A program made the translations under genes and the position numbers. The notes below the pieces were generated by a model. It saw only the letters and a list, made by a program, of their open reading frames with translations, did not search any database and had not been told where the DNA came from. Positions 56,755 through 64,000 of a DNA stretch of 64,000 nt are shown piece by piece. The stretch's first letter is position 1. Every line of letters starts with the position of its first letter. The stretch lies in the NCBI GenBank assembly GCA_004298465.1, contig SCRT01000012.1:1-64000 (forward strand), read 5' to 3'. The DNA comes from Nevskiaceae bacterium. GTDB lineage: Bacteria > Pseudomonadota > Gammaproteobacteria > Nevskiales > Nevskiaceae.

Positions 56755-58251
56755 TCAGTTGCGCCACGCGCCGATGGCGGCGTGCAGGTCGGGCACGGCA
56801 TTCGCGGTGTCGCGCAGGGGTTTCGTGGACAGGGCAGCAGCAGCAAGCAGCGCGTGCAGCGTGTCCGGCGGCAGGGCGGGTTCCTGTGCCACTTCGGGGT
56901 GGCCGTCCAGCCAGCTGGTGTGGATCTCGTTGGCGTGGAACGGCTGGGAAGTGACGAGCCGGCGCAGGAACGCGATGTTGGTTTTGCAGCCCAGCAGCAC
57001 GGTGTCGCGCAGCGCCGCGGCCATACGGGAAATGGTGGCGTCGCGGTCTTCGGCCCACACGATGAGCTTGGCGATCATCGGGTCGAAGGCCGCGGTGACG
57101 GCGCCGCCCTCCACCACGCCGGAATCCCAGCGCACGTGCTCGCCGGCCGGCGGTTGCAGGACCAGAAGCGGCCCGGTGGTCGGCGTGTAGTTGCGTGCGG
57201 CATCTTCGGCGTAGATGCGGCATTCGATGGCGTGGCCGTGCGGCTTCACGTCCGCCTGCGTCAGCGCGAGCTTTTCCCCGGCCGCGACCCAGAGTTGCTG
57301 TTCGACGAGGTCGATGCCGGTGATTTCCTCGCTGATCGGGTGTTCCACCTGCAGACGCGTGTTCATCTCAAGAAAATAGAACTCCCCGCCCGCCCCGAAG
57401 ATGAACTCGACGGTGCCGGCGTTGCGGTAGTCGATGCTGTGCGCGATGCCGGCGGCGGTTTCGCAGATTTCCCGGCGTTTTTCCGCGGTCAGCGACGGTG
57501 ACGGCGTTTCCTCCACGATCTTCTGGAAGCGCCGCTGCACGGAGCATTCGCGCTCCATGACGTGGATGACGTGACCCTGCCCGTCGCCCAGCACCTGCAC
57601 CTCGATGTGGTGCGGGTGCTCCACGTAGCGTTCCGCGAACAGCCGGCCGTCGCCGAAGTAGCGCTGCGCTTCCGAGCGCGCGTGCGCGATTTCGCCCTCC
57701 AGCTGCGACAGGTCGCGCACGATGTGCATACCCTTGCCGCCGCCGCCGGCGGAAGGCTTGATGAGCAGCGGTGCGCCGACGGCGCGCGCGCGCGCGACGA
57801 ACGTGGCCGGGTCGTCGTCCTCGATCGCGGACGGTGCGACCGGGAACCCGGCTTTCTCCACCGCGTTGCGCGCGCGCACCTTGTCGCCCATGGCGTGGAT
57901 CTGCTGCGGCGTCGGGCCGATGAAGCGCAGGCCGGCGGCTTCGACGGCGGCGGCGAACTTCGCGTTCTCCGACAGGAAGCCGTAGCCGGGGTGGATGGCG
58001 CCGGCGCCGCATTGGCGTGCCGCGGCGATGATCTGTGCGCCGTCCAGATAGGCCGCGACCGGCGTCTCGCCGGTGATCTCGATGGCGATGTCGGCCATGC
58101 GCACGCCGAGCGTGTCGCGGTCCGCGGCGTGGTGGACGATGGCGCCCTTCAACCCCAGGCGCTGCACGGTGCGCAGCACGCGCGCCGCAATTTCGCCGCG
58201 GTTGGCAACCAGTACGGTGTCGAAGGGCCAGTGGTGGAGGGAATCGTTCAT
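56755..58251 (-). CDS. biotin carboxylase subunit of acyl-CoA carboxylase
   Basis: An ATP-grasp enzyme that carboxylates the biotin on the carrier protein. Seen (498 aa): DTVLVANRGEIAARVLRT, AIHPGYGFLSENAKFA, the Gly-rich ATP loop KPSAGGGGKGMHIV, RDCSVQRR-type block RECSVQRRFQKIVEE, and EFIFGAGGEFYFLEMNTRLQ with VEHPISEEITGIDLV. The C-terminus (from about 450) ends in a tail resembling the start of the alpha-subunit linker, so this looks like a split MccA/AtuF-type alpha chain. It overlaps the TetR stop (ATGA). Confidence 0.93.
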   Translation of the reverse strand: MNDSLHHWPFDTVLVANRGEIAARVLRTVQRLGLKGAIVHHAADRDTLGVRMADIAIEITGETPVAAYLDGAQIIAAARQCGAGAIHPGYGFLSENAKFAAAVEAAGLRFIGPTPQQIHAMGDKVRARNAVEKAGFPVAPSAIEDDDPATFVARARAVGAPLLIKPSAGGGGKGMHIVRDLSQLEGEIAHARSEAQRYFGDGRLFAERYVEHPHHIEVQVLGDGQGHVIHVMERECSVQRRFQKIVEETPSPSLTAEKRREICETAAGIAHSIDYRNAGTVEFIFGAGGEFYFLEMNTRLQVEHPISEEITGIDLVEQQLWVAAGEKLALTQADVKPHGHAIECRIYAEDAARNYTPTTGPLLVLQPPAGEHVRWDSGVVEGGAVTAAFDPMIAKLIVWAEDRDATISRMAAALRDTVLLGCKTNIAFLRRLVTSQPFHANEIHTSWLDGHPEVAQEPALPPDTLHALLAAAALSTKPLRDTANAVPDLHAAIGAWRN

Positions 58252-58949
58252 GCCCGGGTCTCTGTCAATTCAGCCGCCGGGCGCGGGCCCAGCCCGTCGC
58301 ACAGCAGGTTCGTGATCTGGTCGGCGAGCAGGCCCACGTCGAGTGCCGGCGCGTCGGCGGCAGCCTGCTGGTGGGGTGCGATGTAGCGCGCGAGGTAGCG
58401 TGAAGCCTCGTGCTCGATGCCGCCGTAGACGAGCGAGCGCACGAGGCGCGGCGGCAGGTCGGTCCGGAATTCGCCGCCGCGCATGCCGGTTTCCACGGTG
58501 TCCACGAGCAGCTGCGTGTAGCGCTTGTTCATGGCGTGCAGCGGGCTGCCGCGGTAGTCGTTGTCGGCGGACAGCACTTCGCGGAACATCAGCCCGCACA
58601 GCCGCGGGTAGTCGCGCACCGTGCACAGGTGGCGCCAGATCAGGTAGTGCAGACGCTTGCGGGCGGTCGGGAAATACGCGAGTTCGCGCGTGTAGTCGCC
58701 GAACATGTCGTCGTACCAGTAGCCGAGCACCTGCAGCAGCAGCGCGCGCTTGGTGGGGAAGTACTTGTAGATCAGTCCTTCCACGACACCGATCTGTGCC
58801 GCGATCTGGGCCGTGGTGGTGGCGTCGTAGCCCTGCGCGCCGAACAGGTCGCGCGCCGCCTGCAGGATCTGCTCCACGCGCAGCTCGCGCCGGCTGCGGG
58901 TGGCCGGTGTGCGGCGGCGGGCGATGGCGATGCGGTGGGGCGTGGCCAT
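58248..58949 (-). CDS. TetR-family transcriptional regulator
   Basis: A 233-residue one-component regulator. The N-terminal helix-turn-helix reads RREQILQAARDLFGAQGYDATTTAQIAAQIGV, cited in part as LFGAQGYDATTTAQIA, followed by EGLIYKYFPTKRALLLQVL, the classic TetR recognition helix end. The C-terminal helical domain (about 80-233) binds an unknown ligand, plausibly an acyl-CoA. It is encoded inside the operon it probably controls, with a 4-base overlap to biotin carboxylase. The 13-bp palindromes at 59801 and 59822 are the obvious candidate operators. Confidence 0.9.
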   Translation of the reverse strand: MATPHRIAIARRRTPATRSRRELRVEQILQAARDLFGAQGYDATTTAQIAAQIGVVEGLIYKYFPTKRALLLQVLGYWYDDMFGDYTRELAYFPTARKRLHYLIWRHLCTVRDYPRLCGLMFREVLSADNDYRGSPLHAMNKRYTQLLVDTVETGMRGGEFRTDLPPRLVRSLVYGGIEHEASRYLARYIAPHQQAAADAPALDVGLLADQITNLLCDGLGPRPAAELTETRA

Positions 58950-58956
58950 GGCGGGC

Positions 58957-59760
58957 TCAGCGACCGGAGAAGCGCGGCACGCGCTTTTCGCGGAACGCGG
59001 CGAGGCCTTCCTTCACGTCCTCCGTGGAGGACATCACCGGCACCATGGCCTGTGCGTATTCCAGCGCCTGCGGCAGCGTCATGTCGCGCATGGCGTGGAA
59101 GGCCTGCTTGCCGAGGCGGATGGAAGTCGGGGACTTGTCGACGATGCGGCCGATGAGCCAGTCCACCTTGGCGTCCAGTTCCGCGCGCGGCACGACGTAG
59201 TTCACCACGCCCCATTCCAGCAGTTCCCGTGCTGTGAACGCTTCGCCGGTGATACACATTTCCTGCAGCTTGCGCGGCGGGATGACGCGCAGCATGTACG
59301 GCAGGATCATCATCGGCGTCACGCCGATCTTCGCTTCCGGCGTGCCGAAGCGGATGTCGTCCGCCGCCACCGCCAGGTCGGCGGCGCACAGCAGGCCGAA
59401 ACCGCCTGCCATCACGTGGCCGTTGATGCGCGCGATGACCGGCAGATTGCACGTTTCCAGCAGCCGGAAGAGTTTCACGAAGTAGTGCTGCGGGTGGGCG
59501 TAGTCGACGTCGAAGGCAAAGCCCTTCGTGCCCTTCGCAAGGTCGGCGCCGGCGCAGAATGCCTTGTCGCCCGTACCCGTCAGGACAATCGCGCGCGCGT
59601 TCGGGTCGTCCATCGCCGCTTCCACGGTGTGCTGCAGTGTGGCCAGCATTTCGGCATTCACGGCATTGCGGTGTGTCTCGCGGTTGAGCGTGATCCACTG
59701 GACGAAAGTATCGCCGCCGGCGATGGCGCGGCGCTCGCAGATGACGGGTGCGTCGGACAT
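58957..59760 (-). CDS. enoyl-CoA hydratase/isomerase family protein (LiuC/AtuE-like position)
   Basis: A 267-residue crotonase. Seen: WITLNRETHRNAVNAEM, DKAFCAGADLAKGTKGFAFD, INGHVMAGGFGLLCAADLAV, and the catalytic-Glu region FGTPEAKIGVTPMMILPYML in which the first Glu (PEAKIG) is kept but the second position is replaced. Methylglutaconyl- and isohexenylglutaconyl-CoA hydratases act after the carboxylases in leucine and citronellol catabolism, so a hydratase step after carboxylation is a reasonable inference. I chose the ATG at 59760 (GAGAAG upstream); ATG at 59772 is possible. First gene of the minus-strand operon. Confidence 0.9.
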   Translation of the reverse strand: MSDAPVICERRAIAGGDTFVQWITLNRETHRNAVNAEMLATLQHTVEAAMDDPNARAIVLTGTGDKAFCAGADLAKGTKGFAFDVDYAHPQHYFVKLFRLLETCNLPVIARINGHVMAGGFGLLCAADLAVAADDIRFGTPEAKIGVTPMMILPYMLRVIPPRKLQEMCITGEAFTARELLEWGVVNYVVPRAELDAKVDWLIGRIVDKSPTSIRLGKQAFHAMRDMTLPQALEYAQAMVPVMSSTEDVKEGLAAFREKRVPRFSGR

Positions 59761-59800
59761 GGAACTTCTCATGAAAGACTGGTCGGACTTTAACATGTTT

Positions 59801-59813
59801 TGAGTGTAACTCA
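59801..59813. promoter_or_regulatory. operator-like palindrome 1 (probable TetR-family site)
   Basis: TGAGTGTAACTCA is a perfect inverted repeat with 5-bp arms around GTA. It lies between the divergent crotonase and AtuA-type genes. It is one of two related 13-bp palindromes whose centres are 21 bp, about two helical turns, apart. Confidence 0.7.
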
Positions 59814-59820
59814 CCTTGTG

Positions 59821-59849
59821 TTGAGTTGTGCTCACCAATCCGCTACGAT
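59821..59849 (+). promoter_or_regulatory. candidate promoter for the AtuA-type genes
   Basis: TTGAGT at 59821-59826 and TACGAT at 59844-59849 are separated by exactly 17 bases and each match four of six consensus positions for sigma-70 -35 and -10 elements. Operator-like palindrome 2 overlaps the -35 element, so repression by occlusion is plausible. Confidence 0.55.
59822..59834. promoter_or_regulatory. operator-like palindrome 2
   Basis: TGAGTTGTGCTCA has arms TGAGT and GCTCA (one mismatch in symmetry) and shares the frame TTGAGTnnnnCTCACC with palindrome 1. It overlaps the candidate -35 element of the AtuA-type promoter. Confidence 0.65.
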
Positions 59850-59929
59850 GCAGCAATCTCGAGGACGGCCGTGGTGCTGCGCCCAACCGGCAGCGCCACG
59901 CGGCCGTCAATACTGGATGGAGAAAAAGG

Positions 59930-61300
59930 ATGGCCAACGACAAGGTGGTTCGCGTCGCGAACGGGCAGGGCTTCTGGGGCGACAGCCTGCTTGGCCCGCT
60001 GCGGCTTGTGGACGAAGGCCCGCTGGACTATCTCACGCTCGATTACCTGTCGGAAGTGACGATGAGCATCATGCAGAAGCTCAAGTCACGCGATCCGAAC
60101 GCGGGCTATGCGACGGACTTCGTGCAGCTGCTTGCGCGCATCCTGCCGAAGCTCAAGGCGAAGGGCATCAAGGTCGTCGCCAATGCCGGCGGCGTCAACG
60201 GCCCCGCTTGCCTCGCGGCGATCAAGAAGGTGGCACAGGAGCTGGGCGTGAAGGGGTTGAAGGTCGCCATCGTCGAGGGCGACGACATCTACGGGGACGT
60301 CGACCGCCTCACGGCCGGCGGCGAAGCGTTCACGAACATGGACACCGGCGCGGTGTTCGCCACGGTGCGGGAACGCCTGACCAGCGCGAACGTCTACATC
60401 GGCGCGAAGCCGATCGCCGAGGCGCTGGACCGCGGTGCGGATATCGTCGTGGCGGGGCGCATCACCGATCCGTCGCTCGCGCTTGGGCCGCTGATCCATG
60501 AATTCGGCTGGTCGATGGACGACTGGGACCGGCTGGCGTGCGGCACGGTCGCCGGCCACATCATGGAATGCGGCGCGCAATGTACCGGTGGCAACTACAC
60601 GCGCTGGCGCGAAGTGCCGGACTTTGCCCATATCGGCTACCCGGTTGCGGAAGTGCAGGCCGATGGCAGCTTCGTCGTCACCAAGCATGAAGGCACGGGC
60701 GGGCTGGTGACGGTGGAAACCGTGACGTCCCAACTCCTCTATGAGATGGGTGACCCACACCGCTACCTGGGGCCGGATGTCACGGTGGACTTCACGACGG
60801 TGCAGATCGAGCAGGCCGGCAAGGACCGCGTGCGCATCAGCGGCGTGAGGGGTTCGGCGCCGACGGACACCTACAAGGTGTCGATGACCTACGCCGACGG
60901 CTACAAGATTGCCTCCGGCATCGTCGTCACCGGCCCGGATGCGGTGGAGCGCGCGCAGCTGTGCGCGGACATCGTGTTCGAGCGGTTGGCCATGCACGGC
61001 GCGCCGGTGGCGCCGGAGAACCGCTTCGTGGAGATCTTCGGTACGAACGTCTGCTACAAGGGCATCGTGCCGACGCCCGAGAATCCCGGCGAAGTGCTGC
61101 TGCGCATCGGTGCGCGCGGCCCGGACCGCAAGAAGCTCGACATCCTCGGCCGCGAAATGGCGCCGCTCGTCACGTCCGGCCCGCCGGGGTTGACGGGTTT
61201 TGCCGCCGGCCGCGCGCGCGCCACGGAGGTGTTCGGCTACTGGCCGGCGCTGATGGACAAGACCAAGGTTTCCCCCCGCGTCACCGTGGAGGAGGTGTGA
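59930..61300 (+). CDS. acyclic terpene utilization AtuA-type protein (DUF1446), N-terminal part
   Basis: A 456-residue protein of the AtuA/DUF1446 family. AtuA is required in the citronellol/geraniol pathway of Pseudomonas, but its reaction is unknown. Seen: NGQGFWGDSLLGPLRLVDEG, DYLTLDYLSEVTMSIMQKL, VVANAGGVNGPACLAAIKK, VVAGRITDPSLALGPLIHEF and HIMECGAQCTGGNYTRW, all strongly conserved in the family. The corresponding C-terminal portion is encoded separately by the next gene. The chosen ATG has GGAG 7 bases upstream. It diverges from the carboxylase operon across the operator region. Confidence 0.9.
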   Translation: MANDKVVRVANGQGFWGDSLLGPLRLVDEGPLDYLTLDYLSEVTMSIMQKLKSRDPNAGYATDFVQLLARILPKLKAKGIKVVANAGGVNGPACLAAIKKVAQELGVKGLKVAIVEGDDIYGDVDRLTAGGEAFTNMDTGAVFATVRERLTSANVYIGAKPIAEALDRGADIVVAGRITDPSLALGPLIHEFGWSMDDWDRLACGTVAGHIMECGAQCTGGNYTRWREVPDFAHIGYPVAEVQADGSFVVTKHEGTGGLVTVETVTSQLLYEMGDPHRYLGPDVTVDFTTVQIEQAGKDRVRISGVRGSAPTDTYKVSMTYADGYKIASGIVVTGPDAVERAQLCADIVFERLAMHGAPVAPENRFVEIFGTNVCYKGIVPTPENPGEVLLRIGARGPDRKKLDILGREMAPLVTSGPPGLTGFAAGRARATEVFGYWPALMDKTKVSPRVTVEEV

Positions 61301-61301
61301 C

Positions 61302-61640
61302 ATGGCGCACGTGAAACTGTTCGACATCGCCGTGGCGCGTTCCGGCGACAAGGGCGACGGCAGCAACGTCGGCATCCGCGCGCGCACACCGGAGCTGTAC
61401 CGGTTCCTGGAGCAGAACCTGACGGCGGAGCGTGTCAAGGCGCACTTCCACGCCATCTGCAAGGGCCGGGTGGACCGCTACGAGGTGCCGAACCTGCTGG
61501 CGCTGAACTTCATCCTGCACGACTCCCTCGGCGGCGGCGGTACGGAAACCTTCAAGACTGACGCCCAAGGCAAGGTGCACGGCCCGGCGCTGCTGCACAT
61601 GGAAATGGACGTGCCGGACGCGCTGCTGCCGGCAAAATAG
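61302..61640 (+). CDS. AtuA-related small protein (C-terminal AtuA domain)
   Basis: A 112-residue protein starting HVKLFDIAVARSGDKGDGSN and containing VGIRARTPELYRFLEQNLTA and YEVPNLLALNFILHDSLGGG. It corresponds to the separate C-terminal domain found at the end of long AtuA proteins. The conserved SGDKGD(x)SN motif suggests a functional site. GGAGGAGG lies 6 bases before the ATG, only 1 base after the AtuA stop, so the two products are probably made together and form one complex (inference). Confidence 0.88.
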   Translation: MAHVKLFDIAVARSGDKGDGSNVGIRARTPELYRFLEQNLTAERVKAHFHAICKGRVDRYEVPNLLALNFILHDSLGGGGTETFKTDAQGKVHGPALLHMEMDVPDALLPAK

Positions 61641-61712
61641 CTTCGATACTCCAGCGCAGGCCAGAAGCGGTCTACTGGTACGGCCCTTGCGCTTTCCAGC
61701 ACAATAAGCGGC

Positions 61713-62666
61713 ATGTCAGAAGATACCGTGATGGAGAGGCTGCGCGCGCGCGCCAAGGCGCACCCAAAGCGTGTATTGCTTGCGGAGCCGGGTGATCCGC
61801 GCGTGCAGGAAGCGGCGCGGATCGCGGGTCGTGAAGGCTGGTTCATTCCGGTGTTTCCGGTTGCGGTGGCGGAGCTGCCGCAAGTGGAGGCACTGCCGGC
61901 CGTGACGGATGCCGTGGCGTGGAATGCGCGCATCGATGCCCGGATCGAGGAATGCCTTGGCCGCAAGGGGCCGGCACTGGTAGCCGCGGCGCGCAAGCAG
62001 CCGTTGATGCGTACGGCGGCGCTGCTGCACCTCGGCTACGCACACGCTTGTGTCGGCGGTTCGATCGCCACGACCACGGAAATCATCCGCTGTGGCCTGC
62101 GCATGGTCGGCACGGCGCCGGATTCCAGCCTCGTGTCGAGCTTTTTCCTGATGGAATGGCCGGATCGCGTGCTCACGTTCGCGGACTGCGCCGTCGTTCC
62201 CGACCCGACGCCGGAACAACTCGCACAGATTGCCATCGCCAGCGCTGCACGCCACGCACGCCTCACGGGGGAAACGCCGCGTGTCGCGCTGCTGTCGTTT
62301 TCCACGCACGGTTCCGCCAGTCATCCACGCGTCCGCAAGGTCCAGCAGGCCCTGGCGCGGGTACGCGAACTGGCGCCGGAACTGGCCGTGGACGGCGAAT
62401 TGCAGGCGGATGCCGCGCTGGTGCCGGAAGTTGCCGCCCGCAAGGCGCCCGGCTCCGTGCTGGCCGGCCGGGCGAACGTGCTCGTGTTTCCTGACCTCGA
62501 CGCCGGCAACATCGGCTACAAGCTCGCCCAACGTCTCGGCGGTGCGCATGCCTACGGGCCGATCCTGCAGGGCCTGGCGAAGCCGTGGATGGACCTGTCG
62601 CGCGGCTGCTCCGCCGCCGACATTGTCAACGTCGGGGTGATCGCCGCGGTATTGGCGCAAGCCTGA
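61713..62666 (+). CDS. pta: phosphate acetyltransferase-like (phosphotransacylase) protein
   Basis: A 317-residue enzyme of the phosphotransacetylase/phosphotransbutyrylase family, interconverting an acyl-CoA and acyl phosphate. Seen: [76 protein letters not shown] and [20 protein letters not shown] with [17 protein letters not shown], the standard PTA blocks of the short form. No acetate or butyrate kinase gene is adjacent. It lies downstream of the AtuA pair on the same strand after a 72-base gap and ends before a strong terminator; acetyl-CoA is only the default substrate guess. Confidence 0.88.
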   Translation: MSEDTVMERLRARAKAHPKRVLLAEPGDPRVQEAARIAGREGWFIPVFPVAVAELPQVEALPAVTDAVAWNARIDARIEECLGRKGPALVAAARKQPLMRTAALLHLGYAHACVGGSIATTTEIIRCGLRMVGTAPDSSLVSSFFLMEWPDRVLTFADCAVVPDPTPEQLAQIAIASAARHARLTGETPRVALLSFSTHGSASHPRVRKVQQALARVRELAPELAVDGELQADAALVPEVAARKAPGSVLAGRANVLVFPDLDAGNIGYKLAQRLGGAHAYGPILQGLAKPWMDLSRGCSAADIVNVGVIAAVLAQA

Positions 62667-62824
62667 CGGGAGGAGCCTAAGGTGGTGACTGACAGCCCCC
62701 GGCGAAGCGGCATTGAACTTTTTCCCGCGGGAGGCATCCAAGGTTGTGAGCGGTTGCTCCCTTGCCGCTCTCCGCCCTCACTCCCTGAGGCGGAATTTCC
62801 GGCCACCCCTGCCGGAACGTGTGG

Positions 62825-62856
62825 CCCGGCAGCTTTCCCCAAGCTGCCGGGTTTTT
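62825..62856 (+). terminator. Rho-independent terminator after pta
   Basis: An 11-bp perfect stem CCCGGCAGCTT / AAGCTGCCGGG with a 5-base loop is followed by TTTTTCTTTTT. It lies about 160 bases beyond the pta stop. Confidence 0.92.
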
Positions 62857-63174
62857 CTTTTTCCTTAACTCACTCGCTTGTTCCTTGAGACGGCAGGGTG
62901 ACATGGGGTGCGCGTCTTTATCGACGGCGTCAAGGGCGATATAGACCGATTGTTCTTTTATTCGACCGTAACTCGCCAGACACCCTGCATTGACGGGGAA
63001 GCTAATCGGTTTGCGGGTTTTGACCCTGCATGGAGTGCGGAAGCCCAGTGCTGTGCTTTGCGTGGAACGGCTTTGTCATTCCGAATGCTTCTACCTGCTC
63101 GATACGGGTGCAGGCAAGACCGGGCCATTGCGCAACAAGTATCGTCACCCTCCACAAGCGTCAAGCTTGTGAAA

Positions 63175-63213
63175 CGAAAAAGCGCATGCCAAACGTGTGC
63201 CCGGCATGCGCTT
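63175..63213 (-). terminator. Rho-independent terminator after the H-NS-like gene
   Basis: On the minus strand an 11-bp perfect stem AAGCGCATGCC / GGCATGCGCTT with a 12-base loop continues into TTTCG. It begins about 20 bases past the gene's stop codon. Confidence 0.88.
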
Positions 63214-63231
63214 GGTGCAGCTTTCGAGGCG

Positions 63232-63546
63232 TTACTTAATCAGGAAGTCTTCCTTCTTTGCGCCTTGGCTGATCGGATCGCGCATCCATTGGGGAACCCG
63301 GCCACGGCCGCTCCATGTCTGGTGCGGAGGATTCGGGTTGCGATACTTGGCCGCGAGCTTGGATTTGGCCGGCGTGCCGGCCCTGGAGCCGAAAAGTTCT
63401 TCAAGCGTCAAGCCGTGGTCGGCTGCCAGCGCGCGGATCTTGTTCTTGACCTCGTCCTTGAGCCGATCCTTGCGGCTGACGATAGTATCGGCGATCTGCC
63501 TTTGCAGATTCTTCAAATCGTTGATGTTCAGGCTGCTGAGATCCAC
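63232..63546 (-). CDS. H-NS-like DNA-binding histone family protein
   Basis: A 104-residue nucleoid-associated protein of the H-NS/BpH3/XrvA type. Seen: N-terminal coiled-coil oligomerisation helix (LSSLNINDLKNLQRQIADTI and RKDRLKDEVKNKIRALAADH), a basic linker with KSKLAAKYRNP, and the C-terminal AT-hook-like DNA-binding block HQTWSGRGRVPQWM. I chose the GTG at 63546, which has GAGG 8 bases upstream; the frame remains open to 63711 without similarity. Such proteins silence AT-rich foreign DNA, so the AT-richer receptor segment is a plausible target (inference). Confidence 0.92.
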   Translation of the reverse strand: MDLSSLNINDLKNLQRQIADTIVSRKDRLKDEVKNKIRALAADHGLTLEELFGSRAGTPAKSKLAAKYRNPNPPHQTWSGRGRVPQWMRDPISQGAKKEDFLIK

Positions 63547-63732
63547 TGGGTAATCCTCGCGTTGAATAACTTGGGTGGCGGGTACTTTAAATTCAGCATC
63601 GGCGTGCGTCAACCACCCGATTGGGTAAGTGACCATTGAATTGTTGCAAGCGGAATTGTATTCCGGCCCGTGTTTTGCACCCTGTCTAAGCGCGATAGTG
63701 GAGCCATTCACGCGGATTGCAGGCGGAGCCCT

Positions 63733-64000
63733 TCAGATATCCGAAAAACTGCCATGCCGTCCATGTCCGCCCGCAAAGCGCGCTGCGCCATCCGCCCCTT
63801 CCCGGTAATGCGCTTCAATCCCGTTTGTCCATTCATTGCGCAATGCCGTTCGCGTGGACAGGCCATAATTTTCGAGAATGGAACGGCGGTCGACGCGGAC
63901 CGCCTGCTGGGGAAAGCGTGCGATTTCATGCGCCATTGCTTCGGCTATGGCGCGCGTTTCGCCATGCGGCACCACTTTTTCACATAGCCCGATACGCAGC
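63733..64000 (-). CDS. crotonase (enoyl-CoA hydratase family), C-terminal part, cut by window edge
   Basis: The minus-strand frame is open from the window edge and ends at 63733. It encodes LRIGLCEKVVPHGETRAIAE, then AMAHEIARFPQQAVRVDRRS and NYGLSTRTALRNEWTNG, the usual C-terminal helices of enoyl-CoA hydratase-like proteins (GLxxxVVPxGE followed by A.A.AxxIAxFPQ). The catalytic part lies beyond the window, so the subtype cannot be judged. It is transcribed toward the H-NS-like gene with about 185 bases between. Confidence 0.85.
   Translation of the reverse strand, partial: LRIGLCEKVVPHGETRAIAEAMAHEIARFPQQAVRVDRRSILENYGLSTRTALRNEWTNGIEAHYREGADGAARFAGGHGRHGSFSDI

Larger units (their letters stand above)
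62667..63231. other. gene-free stretch with two terminators
   Basis: About 565 bases between pta and the convergent H-NS-like gene. It contains the pta terminator at 62825, a small hairpin CACAAGC/GCTTGTG at 63153-63171 and the H-NS terminator at 63180. The central 62880-63140 holds nothing I recognise on either strand. Confidence 0.6.

Noticed and set aside
57780-57800. Alternating GC dinucleotide run as a possible Z-DNA or repeat element
   Set aside because: It encodes Ala/Arg codons inside biotin carboxylase and is expected in GC-rich coding sequence.

Overview
This window is chromosomal DNA of a GC-rich bacterium and spans the replication-origin neighbourhood. The order mnmE-yidC-yidD-rnpA-rpmH on the minus strand, facing dnaA-dnaN-recF-gyrB on the plus strand, together with cysQ, apaG, yceH, ttcA, tamAB and rlpA, points to a gammaproteobacterium. 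I cannot name the genus; the mix of housekeeping genes with acyl-CoA metabolism genes suggests an environmental, possibly Xanthomonadales/Nevskiales-like or deep-branching, lineage.

Layout. 1-2.4 kb: end of a dTDP-rhamnose reductase gene, cysQ, a zinc carboxypeptidase and two small c-type cytochromes. 2.6-7.0 kb (minus): rpmB-rpmG, then rpmH-rnpA-yidD-yidC-mnmE, ending in a clear terminator. 7.1-13.3 kb (plus): dnaA, a probable oriC with two DnaA boxes and an AT-rich stretch, dnaN, recF (carrying two perfect parS sites for ParB inside its coding sequence) and gyrB. 13.5-24.5 kb: purEK, a SIMPL-domain protein, sufT-apaG, an acyl-CoA dehydrogenase, a thioesterase, yceH-pyrF-hemE, an acyltransferase, an MFS exporter and a GST. 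24.6-32.3 kb: a large M16 peptidase, a cation/proton antiporter, a flavin amine oxidase and a nitroreductase. 32.4-39.8 kb: a tight sugar-phosphate operon, tal - pgi fused to a ROK glucokinase - gnd - zwf - pgl, plus an NAD(P)-binding protein. 39.9-48.0 kb: rlpA, a 125-bp inverted-repeat element, and a minus-strand envelope cluster ttcA - TraB/GumN protein - tamA - tamB.

48.1-52.8 kb is an AT-richer accessory segment: a FecA-type TonB-dependent receptor with a signalling domain and a PepSY membrane protein. It is preceded by a Fur-box-like site and a decayed IS256-family transposase, and flanked by two related relic sequences. 52.8-54.5 kb holds a divergent crotonase and an MscS channel. 54.6-61.6 kb is a divergently transcribed acyl-CoA carboxylation locus: crotonase, TetR, biotin carboxylase, biotin carrier and carboxyltransferase on one side, and a split AtuA-type pair on the other, around two 13-bp operator-like palindromes that overlap a promoter. 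The window closes with a phosphotransacetylase and its terminator, an H-NS-like protein and the end of another crotonase.

The most unusual systems are the AtuA/acyl-CoA carboxylase locus (both normally larger polypeptides are split), the Pgi-glucokinase fusion, the parS sites embedded in recF, and the iron-receptor segment with mobile-element debris. No tRNA, rRNA or CRISPR array was seen.
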